A stretch of 36,941 nucleotides of DNA from contig JAAURK010000006.1 in assembly GCA_012032275.1 (NCBI GenBank), positions 1 to 36,941 on the forward strand. Reading direction: 5' to 3'. The DNA is from Tabrizicola sp. (GTDB taxonomy: Bacteria > Pseudomonadota > Alphaproteobacteria > Rhodobacterales > Rhodobacteraceae). A program made the translations under genes and the position numbers. A model generated the notes under the pieces. It had not been told where the DNA came from. It searched no databases and saw only the letters and a list, made by a program, of their open reading frames with translations. This document shows positions 29,223-36,941 of this stretch, piece after piece (position 1 is the first letter of the stretch; every line of letters starts with the position of its first letter).

Positions 29223-30121
29223 GTGATCCCGTTGTGGATCATCGCCACGCTGATCGCCGCTGCGGCCCAGACCGCGCGGAATGCGACGCAGTCGCATCTG
29301 ACCGCCCGGATCGGCACGCTTGGCGCAACACAGGTCCGGTTCCTGTTCGGTCTGCCCTTCGCGCTCCTCATTCTGGTGCTGGCTCGGCTTGTCACCGGCG
29401 AGGCGGTGCCGCGCCCGCCCTAGCAGACCTGGGCCTTTGTGGCAATTGGCGGAGCGGCGCAAATCGCGGCGACGGCACTGATGCTGGCCGCGATGCGGCA
29501 CGGCTCTTTCGCCATCACCACCGCCTGGATCAAGACCGAACCGGTGATCCTGGTCGTCATGGCAGCACTTCTTCTTGGCGATCCCATCACGCTCCCGGCC
29601 TTCGCCGCCATCCTTGCGGCGACGTTCGGCGTGTTTCTGGTGACGGTCAGGCCCGGCGCCGGCCTTGCGGCCTGGGGCGACACGCGGCCGCTTCTGATGG
29701 GGCTTGGTGCGGCGTCACTCTTCGGCCTGGCCGCCATCGGCTTCAGAGGCGCGATCGTTGCGCTGCCCGAGGGCAGCTCCGTCATCCGTGCCAGCACCGT
29801 GCTCTGCATGGCGCTCGCGTTTCAAAGCGGCCTTCTTGGCCTCTATCTCTGGCGGACCCGGCCCGGCCTTCTCGGCGAGACATGGGCGGAATGGCGCGCC
29901 TCTGTCGGTGCGGGGATGCTGGGCGCGCTGGCATCGCAGTTCTGGTTCATCGCATTCGCGCTGACCACGGCCGCCAATGTGCGAACACTGGCGCTTGTCG
30001 AGGTCATCTTCGCGCAAGCGGTCGCCCGTCTGCCTTCGGCCAGCGCCTCTCCGGGCGTCAATGGGCGGGCATCGCGATCCTTGCCGCCGGTGTGGCAGCC
30101 CTGCTCCGGATCGAGGGTTGA
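29223..30121 (+). pseudogene. EamA/DMT-family transporter, broken by a stop and a frameshift
   Basis: An inner-membrane drug/metabolite transporter with about ten helices if intact (about 299 residues from GTG 29223). Two EamA halves are visible, the first helix being IPLWIIATLIAAAAQTARNATQ and the second half starting GLGAASLFGLAAIGFRGA. Two defects interrupt it: an in-frame TAG at 29421-29423, within PRPP*QTWAF, where Trp (TGG) would be natural; and a missing base near 30033, after which FGQRLSGRQWAGIAILAAGVAALLR gives the expected last helix. The stop is a substitution, so this gene, unlike its frameshifted neighbours, may be truly inactive. The substrate is unknown. Confidence 0.78.
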
Positions 30122-30130
30122 ACGCCCCGA

Positions 30131-30484
30131 TCACTGCGCAAGGTCCGCGCCAAGCATCAGGTCCAGCGCCTCATAGGCCGCGTCGCGCCCTTCGGCATCG
30201 GGGTCGATCAGGATGGTCACCGCCGAGGCCCAGCCGAACCGGCTGGCCATGCCGGGTCTGAGGGTGATCTCGATCCCCTCGGGCAGCGCCTGAACCGTGC
30301 CGATCGCATCCTCTACACCAAAGCTTTCGTCATTCACCTCGAACCAGACAGGGCCGCCCTCGATCGGCTGGCGAAAGAGCGCATAGCCCTCATCCTCCGC
30401 CTCGCCTTCGGCAAAGCCTACGAAAAGCATGCCTTCGTCCTCGACAACCGAGGCATAGGCGGCGTTCAGGATCAGTGCTGCCAT
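30131..30484 (-). CDS. Hypothetical protein, 117 residues, possibly Imm10-like
   Basis: A small acidic protein with no signal peptide or membrane helix. The pattern YALFRQP..., VWFEVNDESFG, an IGTVQALPEGIEITLRPG strand region and a C-terminal helix DAAYEALDLMLG suggests a mixed beta sheet. It loosely recalls the Imm10 immunity-protein family, but I cannot confirm that from sequence alone. It lies 12 bases downstream of the LysE-family gene, probably as the last gene of a hemF-lysE run. Codon use is like its neighbours. Confidence 0.7.
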   Translation of the reverse strand: MAALILNAAYASVVEDEGMLFVGFAEGEAEDEGYALFRQPIEGGPVWFEVNDESFGVEDAIGTVQALPEGIEITLRPGMASRFGWASAVTILIDPDAEGRDAAYEALDLMLGADLAQ

Positions 30485-30496
30485 CGCTGTTTCCTC

Positions 30497-31108
30497 TCAG
30501 GTCTTCCAGGCAACCCAGCCTGCCACTGCAAGCAGGGCCAGCCCAAGGCCGCGTTGCACCGGCTTAACCCGTGCCGGATCGGCAAGCCAGCCCTGCGCCA
30601 GACCGGCAGCCGCAACGATCATGCCATGCACGCCGGTCGCCACTGCAACATAGACGGCCGACAGCGTGACCGTTTCGGTCACCGCCGCACCGGGCGTCAG
30701 AAACCCGGGCAACACGGCCACATAGAAGAGCGCCGCTTTCGGGTTGAGCAGGTTGGTGACCAGCCCGCGCCGGAAGTAAAGCCGCAGCGGCGATCCGAGT
30801 GCGGCCTGCGATCCATCCCCATCCGCGCCGCGCCATGCTTCCCATGCCAGCCAGACGAGATAGCCGATCCCCGTCCAGCGCAGCACCTGATAGGCCAGAT
30901 CGGACCTGTCGATGAGCGCGGCAAGGCCAAGCGCCGCCGCAAGTCCGACGATCGCGAGGCCAAGGGCCACACCTGCCACGGCGGCAAATCCGGCCCTCCG
31001 CCCCTCGGTTGCCGCGATCAGCGCAAGATAGGCCATGTTCGGCCCGGGTGTCAGTTCGATGAGAAGCGAGGTCAGGGCGAAGGCGCCAAGCGTCACGGCC
31101 TCTACCAC
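30497..31108 (-). CDS. LysE/RhtB family amino-acid exporter
   Basis: About 203 residues with six predicted membrane helices. The family motif ELTPGPNMAYLALIAATEGRRAGFAAVAGVALG is near the N-terminus and NLLNPKAALFYVAVLPGF in the middle. The start is unclear: GTG 31108 is used here; GTG 31096 would give the most typical N-terminus, and TTG 31129 would overlap the hemF end. It lies directly downstream of hemF and upstream of a small unknown gene. Exported amino acid unknown. Confidence 0.88.
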   Translation of the reverse strand: MVEAVTLGAFALTSLLIELTPGPNMAYLALIAATEGRRAGFAAVAGVALGLAIVGLAAALGLAALIDRSDLAYQVLRWTGIGYLVWLAWEAWRGADGDGSQAALGSPLRLYFRRGLVTNLLNPKAALFYVAVLPGFLTPGAAVTETVTLSAVYVAVATGVHGMIVAAAGLAQGWLADPARVKPVQRGLGLALLAVAGWVAWKT

Positions 31109-31112
31109 GGGC

Positions 31113-31973
31113 TCAATACCACTTGGCAACGGGGGGCAGGCTCATCAATACGGCATTGGGATCATGGCCGGTTTCAAGCCCGAATTTCGTTCCGCGGTCG
31201 TAGACGAGGTTGTATTCGGCATAAAGTCCGCGGTGGCGCAGCTGGGTTTCGCGATCCTCGTCGGTAAAGGCTGCCTCTGCCCGCCGTTCGACCAGGGGAA
31301 CGAAGGCCGGCAGGAAATGTGCGCCGACATCCTGGGTGAAGGCGAAATCGGCCTCCCAGTCGCCGGTATCGAGATCATCGTAGAAGATGCCGCCCACGCC
31401 CCGTGCCCGGCCACGGTGGGGGATGAAGAAATACTCATCCGCCCAGGCCTTGAATTTCGGATAATACGTGGTGCCATGGGCATCGCAGGCGGCCTGCATC
31501 TGGCCATGGAAATGCGCCGTATCCCCGGCATATTCGATGCAGGGATTGAGATCCGATCCGCCGCCGAACCAGGCGGCACCGGGGGTCCAGAACATCCGCG
31601 TGTTCATATGCACCGCGGGGGCATGCGGGTTGGCCATGTGCGCCACCAGACTGATACCGCTGGCCCAGAAACGCGGATCGTCGGCCATGCCCGGAACACC
31701 GCGCGCCGCCATCGCCTTCTGTGCCCTGTCGCCCAGAACGCCATGCACCTCCGAGACATTGACGCCCACCTTCTCGAACACCCGGCCGCCGCGCATCACG
31801 CTCATCAATCCGCCGCCGCCATCGGCGCGGGTCGTCGGCGTCACCTCGAATCGCCCCGGCGGGCCGGAACCGAACCGGTCCTCCAGATCTTCGAAGGCAG
31901 CCACGATCTGGTCGCGAAGCGACATGAACCAGGCAGCGGCACGGGGTTTGCGGGCTTCGAACGGATCGGACAT
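31113..31973 (-). CDS. hemF: Oxygen-dependent coproporphyrinogen III oxidase
   Basis: A 286-residue aerobic counterpart of HemN. The conserved blocks GGVSVNVSEVHG-like (KVGVNVSEVHGVLG), the NPHAPAVHMNTRMF active-site region, WFGGGSDLNPCIEY, and YYPKFKAWADEYFFIPHRGRARGVGGIFYDDL are intact. ATG 31973 (MSDPFEARK) was taken as start; the frame is open 29 codons further up without likeness. Having hemN and hemF in one window suits an organism that switches between oxic and anoxic heme synthesis. Confidence 0.95.
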   Translation of the reverse strand: MSDPFEARKPRAAAWFMSLRDQIVAAFEDLEDRFGSGPPGRFEVTPTTRADGGGGLMSVMRGGRVFEKVGVNVSEVHGVLGDRAQKAMAARGVPGMADDPRFWASGISLVAHMANPHAPAVHMNTRMFWTPGAAWFGGGSDLNPCIEYAGDTAHFHGQMQAACDAHGTTYYPKFKAWADEYFFIPHRGRARGVGGIFYDDLDTGDWEADFAFTQDVGAHFLPAFVPLVERRAEAAFTDEDRETQLRHRGLYAEYNLVYDRGTKFGLETGHDPNAVLMSLPPVAKWY

Positions 31974-32098
31974 CGCTGGTCTTTCTGAGGCAATGCGTTG
32001 GCAATGCCTAACATTCCATACCCTGTCTTTCCAACAGCGCATTTGGCAGGCCGGGGCCAAAGGGTTAGTCTTGCGCCCTGCCCCATGCGAGTCGCATC

Positions 32099-32491
32099 AT
32101 GAACCGCTTCGCTCTGCCCGTGCTGATCCTGCTTGCCGCCTGCGGTACGCCGCAAGAGCAATGCATCAACCGCAACACGCGCGATCTGCGCACTGTCGAG
32201 CGGCTGATCGACGAGACGGAGGGAAATCTCGCCCGTGGCTATGCATATGAAGAGGTGACGATTACCACAACGCAGTGGGGCTATTGCCCGGTTCCCGTTG
32301 TCGCCGCGGGGCAAAAGGCCCCGCCGCCACGGCTCTGCCTTGACGATGTAAGCGAGACCGTCCGCCGACCGAAAGCGATCGACCTTGCCGAAGAGGCGCG
32401 AAAGCTGGACGGGCTGAAGACAAAGCGGCGGCAGCTGGCGCGGGCGGCGGAAGCGGTCATCGCGCAGTGCAAGGCGGCCTATCCGGAATGA
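32099..32491 (+). CDS. Putative lipoprotein of unknown function
   Basis: A 130-residue protein with a short signal peptide and lipobox LLAAC (cleavage before Cys15, followed by Gly-Thr). The mature part has three more Cys (near residues 22, 63 and 80) that could form disulfides, and a Lys/Arg/Glu-rich, probably coiled-coil, C-terminal helix ending in QCKAAYPE. Function not recognised. Its stop TGA abuts the stop of the convergent SDR gene with no base between. Confidence 0.82.
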   Translation: MNRFALPVLILLAACGTPQEQCINRNTRDLRTVERLIDETEGNLARGYAYEEVTITTTQWGYCPVPVVAAGQKAPPPRLCLDDVSETVRRPKAIDLAEEARKLDGLKTKRRQLARAAEAVIAQCKAAYPE

Positions 32492-33304
32492 TCAATGGGC
32501 CGGTGCGGCGACCGCGTCGATCAGGCTGCGCCCGCCGTCCACGGTGATCACCTGCCCGGTAATGAAGCCCGCAGCCTCCGAGGCCAGGAACTGCACGGCT
32601 TCGGCGAGTTCGGCGGGCGAGGCGATGCGCTGCAGGGGCGTGCCTCCGGTGATCTGCTCGCGGAAATCGGGGTTCTCCTTCAGCGAGGCCTGCAGGCTCG
32701 CGCTCATCACGCTGCCGAAGGCGACCGCATTGACGCGGATGCCCTTCGGTGCAAGGGCAACCGCCATGGACCGCGTCATCTGGTCGACCGCCGCCGCCGC
32801 CATCGAATAGCCCAGCAGTTCCGGCCCGGTATGATGCGCCGCAATCGAGGAAATGTTGATGACAGAGCCGAGGATGGCGCCGCGTTCGGCCGACATCCTT
32901 TCGCCATGCTGGATCATCCGCTTTGCCGTCATCTGCGTCATCCTCAGCGCGGTCAGCACGTTCTGGCCCCAAAGCGCCTCGACCGCATCGGCATCGGGAT
33001 TGAGCACGTCCGACACCGCCATCCTGCGATTGGCGTTGACGAGGATATCGACCCGGTCGAAGGCATCGATCGTCGCCGAGAGAAGGTTTGCGATGGTCAG
33101 CTTCTGCGCCAGATCGCCGGCAAACATCCGCACCGCCCCTTCGGCGCGGGCCTCTTCGCCGACCTCGCTTTCAAGCCGGGCTTCGTCAAGATCGGCAAAC
33201 ATCACATTTGCCCCCTTGGCCAGCAGATGGCGGCCGATGGCAAGGCCGAGGCCGTTGGCCGCACCGGTGACGATCGCGGTCTTGCCTGCAACGGAAAAGG
33301 ACAT
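32492..33304 (-). CDS. SDR-family protein with degenerate active site
   Basis: A 270-residue short-chain dehydrogenase fold. The Rossmann dinucleotide motif TGAANGLG (residues 13-20) is intact, the Ser (NISS, 150-153) and Tyr166 of the catalytic set are present, and GQVITVDGG is the normal C-terminal motif. The lysine expected four residues after Tyr is Ala170 (Y-S-M-A-A), and the NNAG motif reads NANR (90-93). Catalysis by the classic tetrad is thus unlikely; it may have an altered mechanism or a binding role. It is 24 bases downstream of the methyltransferase. Confidence 0.86.
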   Translation of the reverse strand: MSFSVAGKTAIVTGAANGLGLAIGRHLLAKGANVMFADLDEARLESEVGEEARAEGAVRMFAGDLAQKLTIANLLSATIDAFDRVDILVNANRRMAVSDVLNPDADAVEALWGQNVLTALRMTQMTAKRMIQHGERMSAERGAILGSVINISSIAAHHTGPELLGYSMAAAAVDQMTRSMAVALAPKGIRVNAVAFGSVMSASLQASLKENPDFREQITGGTPLQRIASPAELAEAVQFLASEAAGFITGQVITVDGGRSLIDAVAAPAH

Positions 33305-33328
33305 GCGGATAGCTCCGTTCGGTCTTGG

Positions 33329-34309
33329 TTAGGCGCGGCGCGGCTTTGCGGCGCGGATGACGCGGAAGGCAGTATCGCCCCCGATATTGACCACATCAAG
33401 GAAATGGCCGGACAGCACGGTATCGTAGGGCAGGTGCCGATTCGCAACGAGCCAGAGCGCGCCGTCGGGGGCGAGCATCCGTCGCGCGGCGGCAATGAAG
33501 GCTGCGCCAAGCGCGGGATCGGCCTCGCGGCCCTGATGGAACGGCGGATTGCAGACCACCGTCTCGACCAGATTTTCCGGCCGGAAGGTCGTGGCATCGG
33601 CCCAGTGAAAGCGCGCCCTCGGATCGGTGATGTTGACCCGCGCGCAATCAAGCGCCTCCGCCTCCGCCTCCACGAGATCAAGCCGCTTCACCCCGTCACG
33701 CGCCAGAACCGCGCGCGAGAGATAGCCCCAGCCTGCCCCAAGATCGACGACCTTGGGCCCCAGCCTTGCAGGCAACGCATCGGCCAGAAGCACCGAACCG
33801 CGATCCGGTCCATCCGCGGAAAACACCCCGGGGAGGGTCTGGAACCCACCGTCGACAAGGGTGGGCCGTGCCATCCAATCCGACAGATCGGGGCCGGCGG
33901 CGAAGGTCGCAAGCTTGCCATGCGCCTTCGACAAGGCCTCAGAGAGCGGCACCCGCGCCCGCAGATCCCGCAGCACCGAATCGACGCCATCGGTCTTTTG
34001 CCCGTCGACCGCGATCACCCCGCCGGGAATGACCTCGCCCGCCGCCCGGGCGATGAGAGCCCGCGCCTCGGCCTTGGCGCGGGGCAGACAGACCAGCGCT
34101 GCCGCATAGGGCGGCCCGTGCTCCACCGAAACGCCCAGAGCGGCGAAATGATCATGGTCGGGGCGAAACCCGGTCAACGCCACCACCCGGTCCAGCGGCA
34201 GCGGCGACAGATCGTCTTCCGCGCGCGGCCGGTAGATCGCGATCCGCCCCTCGGTTGGCAGAAGCAGGGCACCGGTCTCCAGTGCCAATGTCAGACGGGC
34301 AAAGCGCAT
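33329..34309 (-). CDS. RsmC-like class I SAM methyltransferase
   Basis: A 326-residue protein with a degenerate N-terminal methyltransferase-like half and a catalytic C-terminal half. The catalytic half shows the SAM-binding VVDLGAGWGYLSRAVL and the N6/N2-type VVCNPPFHQG motif. This two-domain design is that of 16S rRNA guanine-N2 methyltransferases RsmC/RsmD-like (RsmC acts on G1207). It is followed by the SDR and preceded by clpS, 15 bases away. The exact rRNA target is an inference. Confidence 0.88.
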   Translation of the reverse strand: MRFARLTLALETGALLLPTEGRIAIYRPRAEDDLSPLPLDRVVALTGFRPDHDHFAALGVSVEHGPPYAAALVCLPRAKAEARALIARAAGEVIPGGVIAVDGQKTDGVDSVLRDLRARVPLSEALSKAHGKLATFAAGPDLSDWMARPTLVDGGFQTLPGVFSADGPDRGSVLLADALPARLGPKVVDLGAGWGYLSRAVLARDGVKRLDLVEAEAEALDCARVNITDPRARFHWADATTFRPENLVETVVCNPPFHQGREADPALGAAFIAAARRMLAPDGALWLVANRHLPYDTVLSGHFLDVVNIGGDTAFRVIRAAKPRRA

Positions 34310-34324
34310 GGGCGGGCCGCAGCC

Positions 34325-34666
34325 CTATTCCTTTTCCATCGTGCATTGCAGCGGATGCTGGTGACGGCGCGCGAAATCCATCACCTGGGCGACCTTGGTC
34401 TCGGCCACCTCGAACGAAAAGACGCCCACCACCGCCAGCCCCTTCTTGTGCACCGTCAGCATGATATCGAACGCCTGCGCATGGTTCAGGCCGAAGAAGC
34501 GTTCCAGCACATGCACCACGAATTCCATCGGCGTATAGTCGTCATTCAGAAGCAGCACCTTGTAAAGCGGGGGGCGCTGAGTCTTGGTTTTGGGTTTGGT
34601 CAGGATAGATGTGTCCTGCCCCGGACCATCGATCTTGTCGGACATCTGGATCGGGCGTTGCGACAC
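34325..34666 (-). CDS. clpS: ATP-dependent Clp protease adaptor ClpS
   Basis: A 113-residue N-end rule adaptor for ClpAP. The core motif [18 protein letters not shown] and the C-terminal CTMEKE ending are characteristic, and residues for N-degron binding are expected in this fold. GTG 34666 is taken as start because a GGAG lies seven bases upstream; ATG 34645 (MSDKIDG) is the alternative and has no clear ribosome site. It is divergent from the HAD gene. Confidence 0.95.
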   Translation of the reverse strand: MSQRPIQMSDKIDGPGQDTSILTKPKTKTQRPPLYKVLLLNDDYTPMEFVVHVLERFFGLNHAQAFDIMLTVHKKGLAVVGVFSFEVAETKVAQVMDFARRHQHPLQCTMEKE

Positions 34667-34800
34667 GAAGTGGCTCCGTCAGGGTGGATTCGGCGATAGG
34701 CGCTGGTCTGGGCAATATAGCGGTTTTTGCGTTCCGGAAAAGGGGCGGGGATTGCGGGGCCGCGCGCCTGGGGGCAAAAGGCTGCGATGGGGGGGCGAAA

Positions 34801-35496
34801 ATGCTGACGACAATCGGTTTCGACGCGGATGATACCCTGTGGCAGAACGAAAGCTTCTTCCGGCTGACGCAGGGCCGCTTTGTCCGGCTGCTTGCCGATT
34901 ATGTCGAGCAGGACCATCTCCATGACCGGCTGCTTGCGGCCGAGCGGCGCAACCTCGGGCATTATGGCTTTGGCGTCAAAGGCTTCACGCTGTCGATGAT
35001 CGAAACCGCAATCGAAGTGACAAACGGCACCGTCCCCGCCTCGGTGATTGCCGAAATCCTCGCTTCTGGCCGTGAGATGCTGGAACATCCGATCGAACTT
35101 CTGCCGCATGCGCGCGGTGTCGTCACGTCGCTTGCATCGGCCTACCGGGTCATTCTGATCACCAAGGGCGATCTGCTGGACCAGGAGCGCAAGCTGGCGC
35201 AATCGGGCCTTGGCGATCTTTTCGACGGAGTCGAGATCGTGTCCGACAAGACCGCTGCCGCCTATACCGCAATTTTCCGGCGTCACGGGACCGGGGCTGA
35301 TCAAGCGATGATGGTCGGCAACTCTTTGAAATCGGACGTTATTCCTGCCCTGGAGGCTGGATCCTGGGGGGTCCATGTGCCGCATGGGCTGACCTGGGCG
35401 CTTGAACAGGCTGCGGCCCCAGTGGGACATCGGCGCTTTCACGCGATCAGCGATCTGGGTGAATTGCCCGATCTGGTCAGAATTGTGACGGAGTAG
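34801..35496 (+). CDS. HAD-superfamily hydrolase
   Basis: A 231-residue phosphatase-like protein. Motif I is FDADDTLW (Asp8 nucleophile, Asp10), motif II is ITKGD, and motif III/IV is SDKTAAAY followed by VGNSLKSDVIPA. A helical cap lies between motifs I and II. The start ATG 34801 fits family members; the frame upstream has no likeness. Substrate unknown; the pattern resembles HAD proteins related to phosphoglycolate phosphatase and YjjG-type enzymes. Confidence 0.9.
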   Translation: MLTTIGFDADDTLWQNESFFRLTQGRFVRLLADYVEQDHLHDRLLAAERRNLGHYGFGVKGFTLSMIETAIEVTNGTVPASVIAEILASGREMLEHPIELLPHARGVVTSLASAYRVILITKGDLLDQERKLAQSGLGDLFDGVEIVSDKTAAAYTAIFRRHGTGADQAMMVGNSLKSDVIPALEAGSWGVHVPHGLTWALEQAAAPVGHRRFHAISDLGELPDLVRIVTE

Positions 35497-35702
35497 ATCT
35501 ACAGGTAGCGTCCGGATCGCTTGCCACCTCAATATATGGCCTGATGAACAGGCACTGAAGCAGCGCCGCCACAACATGAGCTCTTCCCTGAAACCCCTTG
35601 TAATTTGTGGGTTTTCGGATTGTCCGCCCTGTGATAGCCTTTGTCCTGAGGCAGAACATCGGCACCGGAAAACCGGGCCGGACAGGACAAGGGAACAGCG
35701 AC

Positions 35703-36941
35703 GTGGCATCGCGTTTCGAGCGGTTTTTCCGCGGATTTTTTGGCGTATTCGCGCTTTTGGCGCTGTTGTTTTCCCCGGTTTCAGGTCAGGCCGCGCCCTT
35801 CGCGGCCCTGGTGATCGATGCCCGCACCGGCGAGACGCTTTATGAAAAGAACGCGGACGCGCGGCTCAATCCAGCCTCGCTGACCAAGATGCTCACCCTC
35901 TACATCGCGTTTCAGGAAATCGAGGCGGGCCGGATTTCGCTTGATACCCGGGTGACGATCTCGAAACACGCGGCATCACAGCCGCCCTCGCGCCTTGGCC
36001 TCAAGGCCGGTCAGAAGATCGCCCTGCGCTATCTGATCCGCGCCGCTGCGGTGAAATCGGCGAATGATGCCGCCACCGCCATCGGCGAAGCGATCGGCGG
36101 CACCGAGGCGGCCTTTGCCAAGCGCATGACCAAGACCGCCCAGGCCCTTGGGATGACGAATTCGACCTTTCGCAACGCAAACGGGCTGACGGCGGACGGC
36201 CATCTGTCCTCAGCCCGCGACATGACCACCCTCGGGCGGCATCTCTTTTACGATTTCCCCCAGTATTACAACATCTTCTCGCGGCGGACCGCGGATGCGG
36301 GGCTGGCGCAGGTCCGCAACACGAACTCGCGTTTCCTCGATTCCTATGAGGGCGCGGACGGGATCAAGACGGGCTACACATCTGCGGCGGGCTTCAACCT
36401 GACGGCGTCGGCACAGCGCGGCAACAAGCGGATCATCGCAACCGTCTTTGGCGGCACCTCGACGGCCAACCGCAACGCGCGGATGGCAGAGCTGATGGAC
36501 ATCGGCTTCAAATCCGCCAGGAACCGGGTCAACGAACAAAAGCCGGTGGCGCCTGCGCCGCTGGACAACGCGCTGGTCGCCTCGGCGGAGCCCGAGATCG
36601 ATGTGCCGGATGCAGAGGGCGGGGCGGCCAAGGTCGTCCGCGTTTCGGGTGCCGTGCTGGTTTCGCCGCGCCCGAAGGCCCGCCCGGAGAAGCCGGAGGT
36701 TCCCGACGCGATCGCATCGGCCATTGCGGTGGGTGTCGAAGGTGCGCTGGCCGAGGCGACGGCAGAGCCGCCTCCCGAGGGAACGCTTGAATATCAGGCC
36801 GAAGCGATCGCCGCGGCGGAAACGCTGCCGGAGGCCGATGTCCCGGACGCGCCGGAGACCGATGCCGCGGTAGCGATGGCCCTTGCCGCCGAACCGGCAG
36901 CCGAACCTGCCGCCGAGGGCACGCTTGAGGCTCAGGCCGAA
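35703..36941 (+). CDS. D-alanyl-D-alanine carboxypeptidase (peptidase S11), 3'-partial
   Basis: A DD-carboxypeptidase (PBP5/6 type) that trims peptidoglycan stem peptides in the periplasm. The signal peptide (about residues 1-30) ends in SGQA. The catalytic triad motifs are SLTK at 59-62, SAN at 119-121 and KTG at 222-224. After the enzyme domain comes a long Ala/Pro/Glu-rich tail with repeated EGTLE-x-QAE units, continuing past the window end; a C-terminal SPOR domain, common in this group, may follow. GTG 35703 has an AGGGA about 8 bases upstream. The 206-base gap before it holds no gene I recognise. Confidence 0.93.
   Translation, partial: MASRFERFFRGFFGVFALLALLFSPVSGQAAPFAALVIDARTGETLYEKNADARLNPASLTKMLTLYIAFQEIEAGRISLDTRVTISKHAASQPPSRLGLKAGQKIALRYLIRAAAVKSANDAATAIGEAIGGTEAAFAKRMTKTAQALGMTNSTFRNANGLTADGHLSSARDMTTLGRHLFYDFPQYYNIFSRRTADAGLAQVRNTNSRFLDSYEGADGIKTGYTSAAGFNLTASAQRGNKRIIATVFGGTSTANRNARMAELMDIGFKSARNRVNEQKPVAPAPLDNALVASAEPEIDVPDAEGGAAKVVRVSGAVLVSPRPKARPEKPEVPDAIASAIAVGVEGALAEATAEPPPEGTLEYQAEAIAAAETLPEADVPDAPETDAAVAMALAAEPAAEPAAEGTLEAQAE
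36777..36941 (+). repeat. Imperfect tandem repeat in carboxypeptidase tail
   Basis: The 27-base unit at 36777-36803 (coding EGTLEYQAE) recurs at 36915-36941 (EGTLEAQAE) with 23 of 27 bases identical, 138 bases apart, within Ala/Glu/Pro-rich coding sequence. The array may continue beyond the window. Confidence 0.6.

Noticed and set aside
31997-32010. Near-palindrome TTGGCAATGCCTAA upstream of hemF
   Set aside because: Short and imperfect, with no matching known operator and no second copy seen.
32495-34699. 734-codon plus-strand open frame over the SDR, methyltransferase and clpS
   Set aside because: All three minus-strand genes have clear family motifs; the plus-strand product has none and is rich in His/Arg/Gly.

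Overview
The window is a high-GC alphaproteobacterial chromosome segment, most likely from the Rhodobacter/Paracoccus branch of the Rhodobacteraceae. The evidence is the order hemN - fnrL - uspA - ccoNOQP - ccoGHIS, a membrane-anchored CycM-type cytochrome c, an FnrL-like N-terminus, and divergent hemC/hemE. No rRNA, tRNA, CRISPR array or insertion sequence was recognised, and no gene-free stretch exceeds about 260 bases.

Layout. (1) 2-5726 (+): leucine/isovalerate catabolic run: methylcrotonyl-CoA carboxylase beta (5' cut by the window edge), biotinylated alpha subunit, a GST-like protein, HMG-CoA lyase and an enoyl-CoA hydratase that probably acts as methylglutaconyl-CoA hydratase, mostly joined by 4-8 base overlaps. 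(2) 5751-7276: prephenate dehydratase (-), divergent from cycM (+), which ends in a good intrinsic terminator. (3) 7391-14412 (+): yejABEF peptide ABC transporter followed directly by a family-4 glycosyltransferase. (4) 14420-26916: microaerobic/anaerobic module: hemN (-), fnrL (+), a lower-GC MerR/substrate-binding-protein pair, uspA (-), ccoNOQP and ccoGHIS (+). FNR boxes lie between hemN and fnrL and, as a tandem pair, between uspA and ccoN. (5) 27007-30121: hemC (-) and hemE (+), divergent over a PpsR/CrtJ-like TGT-N12-ACA site, then a broken EamA-type transporter. (6) 30131-34666: a small unknown protein, a LysE-family exporter and hemF (-), a lipoprotein (+), an atypical SDR, an RsmC-like methyltransferase and ClpS (-). 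(7) 34801-36941 (+): a HAD hydrolase and a D-Ala-D-Ala carboxypeptidase that runs off the window.

The central theme is oxygen-responsive respiration and heme supply. FnrL would sense low oxygen and drive the cbb3 oxidase, its copper/heme assembly factors and oxygen-independent HemN, while HemF serves aerobic conditions and HemC/HemE feed both routes.

Two points stand out. Seven genes (HMG-CoA lyase, enoyl-CoA hydratase, glycosyltransferase, fnrL, uspA, ccoI, EamA) carry apparent indels, and EamA also has an in-frame stop. Most indels fall in short G/C runs and reading resumes in a good frame at once, so consensus sequencing error is the simplest explanation for most of them. The best candidate for an undescribed system is the MerR plus signal-less substrate-binding-protein operon at 16780-18010, which has a MerR-type operator-promoter and a terminal hairpin and sits inside the otherwise conserved fnrL-uspA-cco locus.
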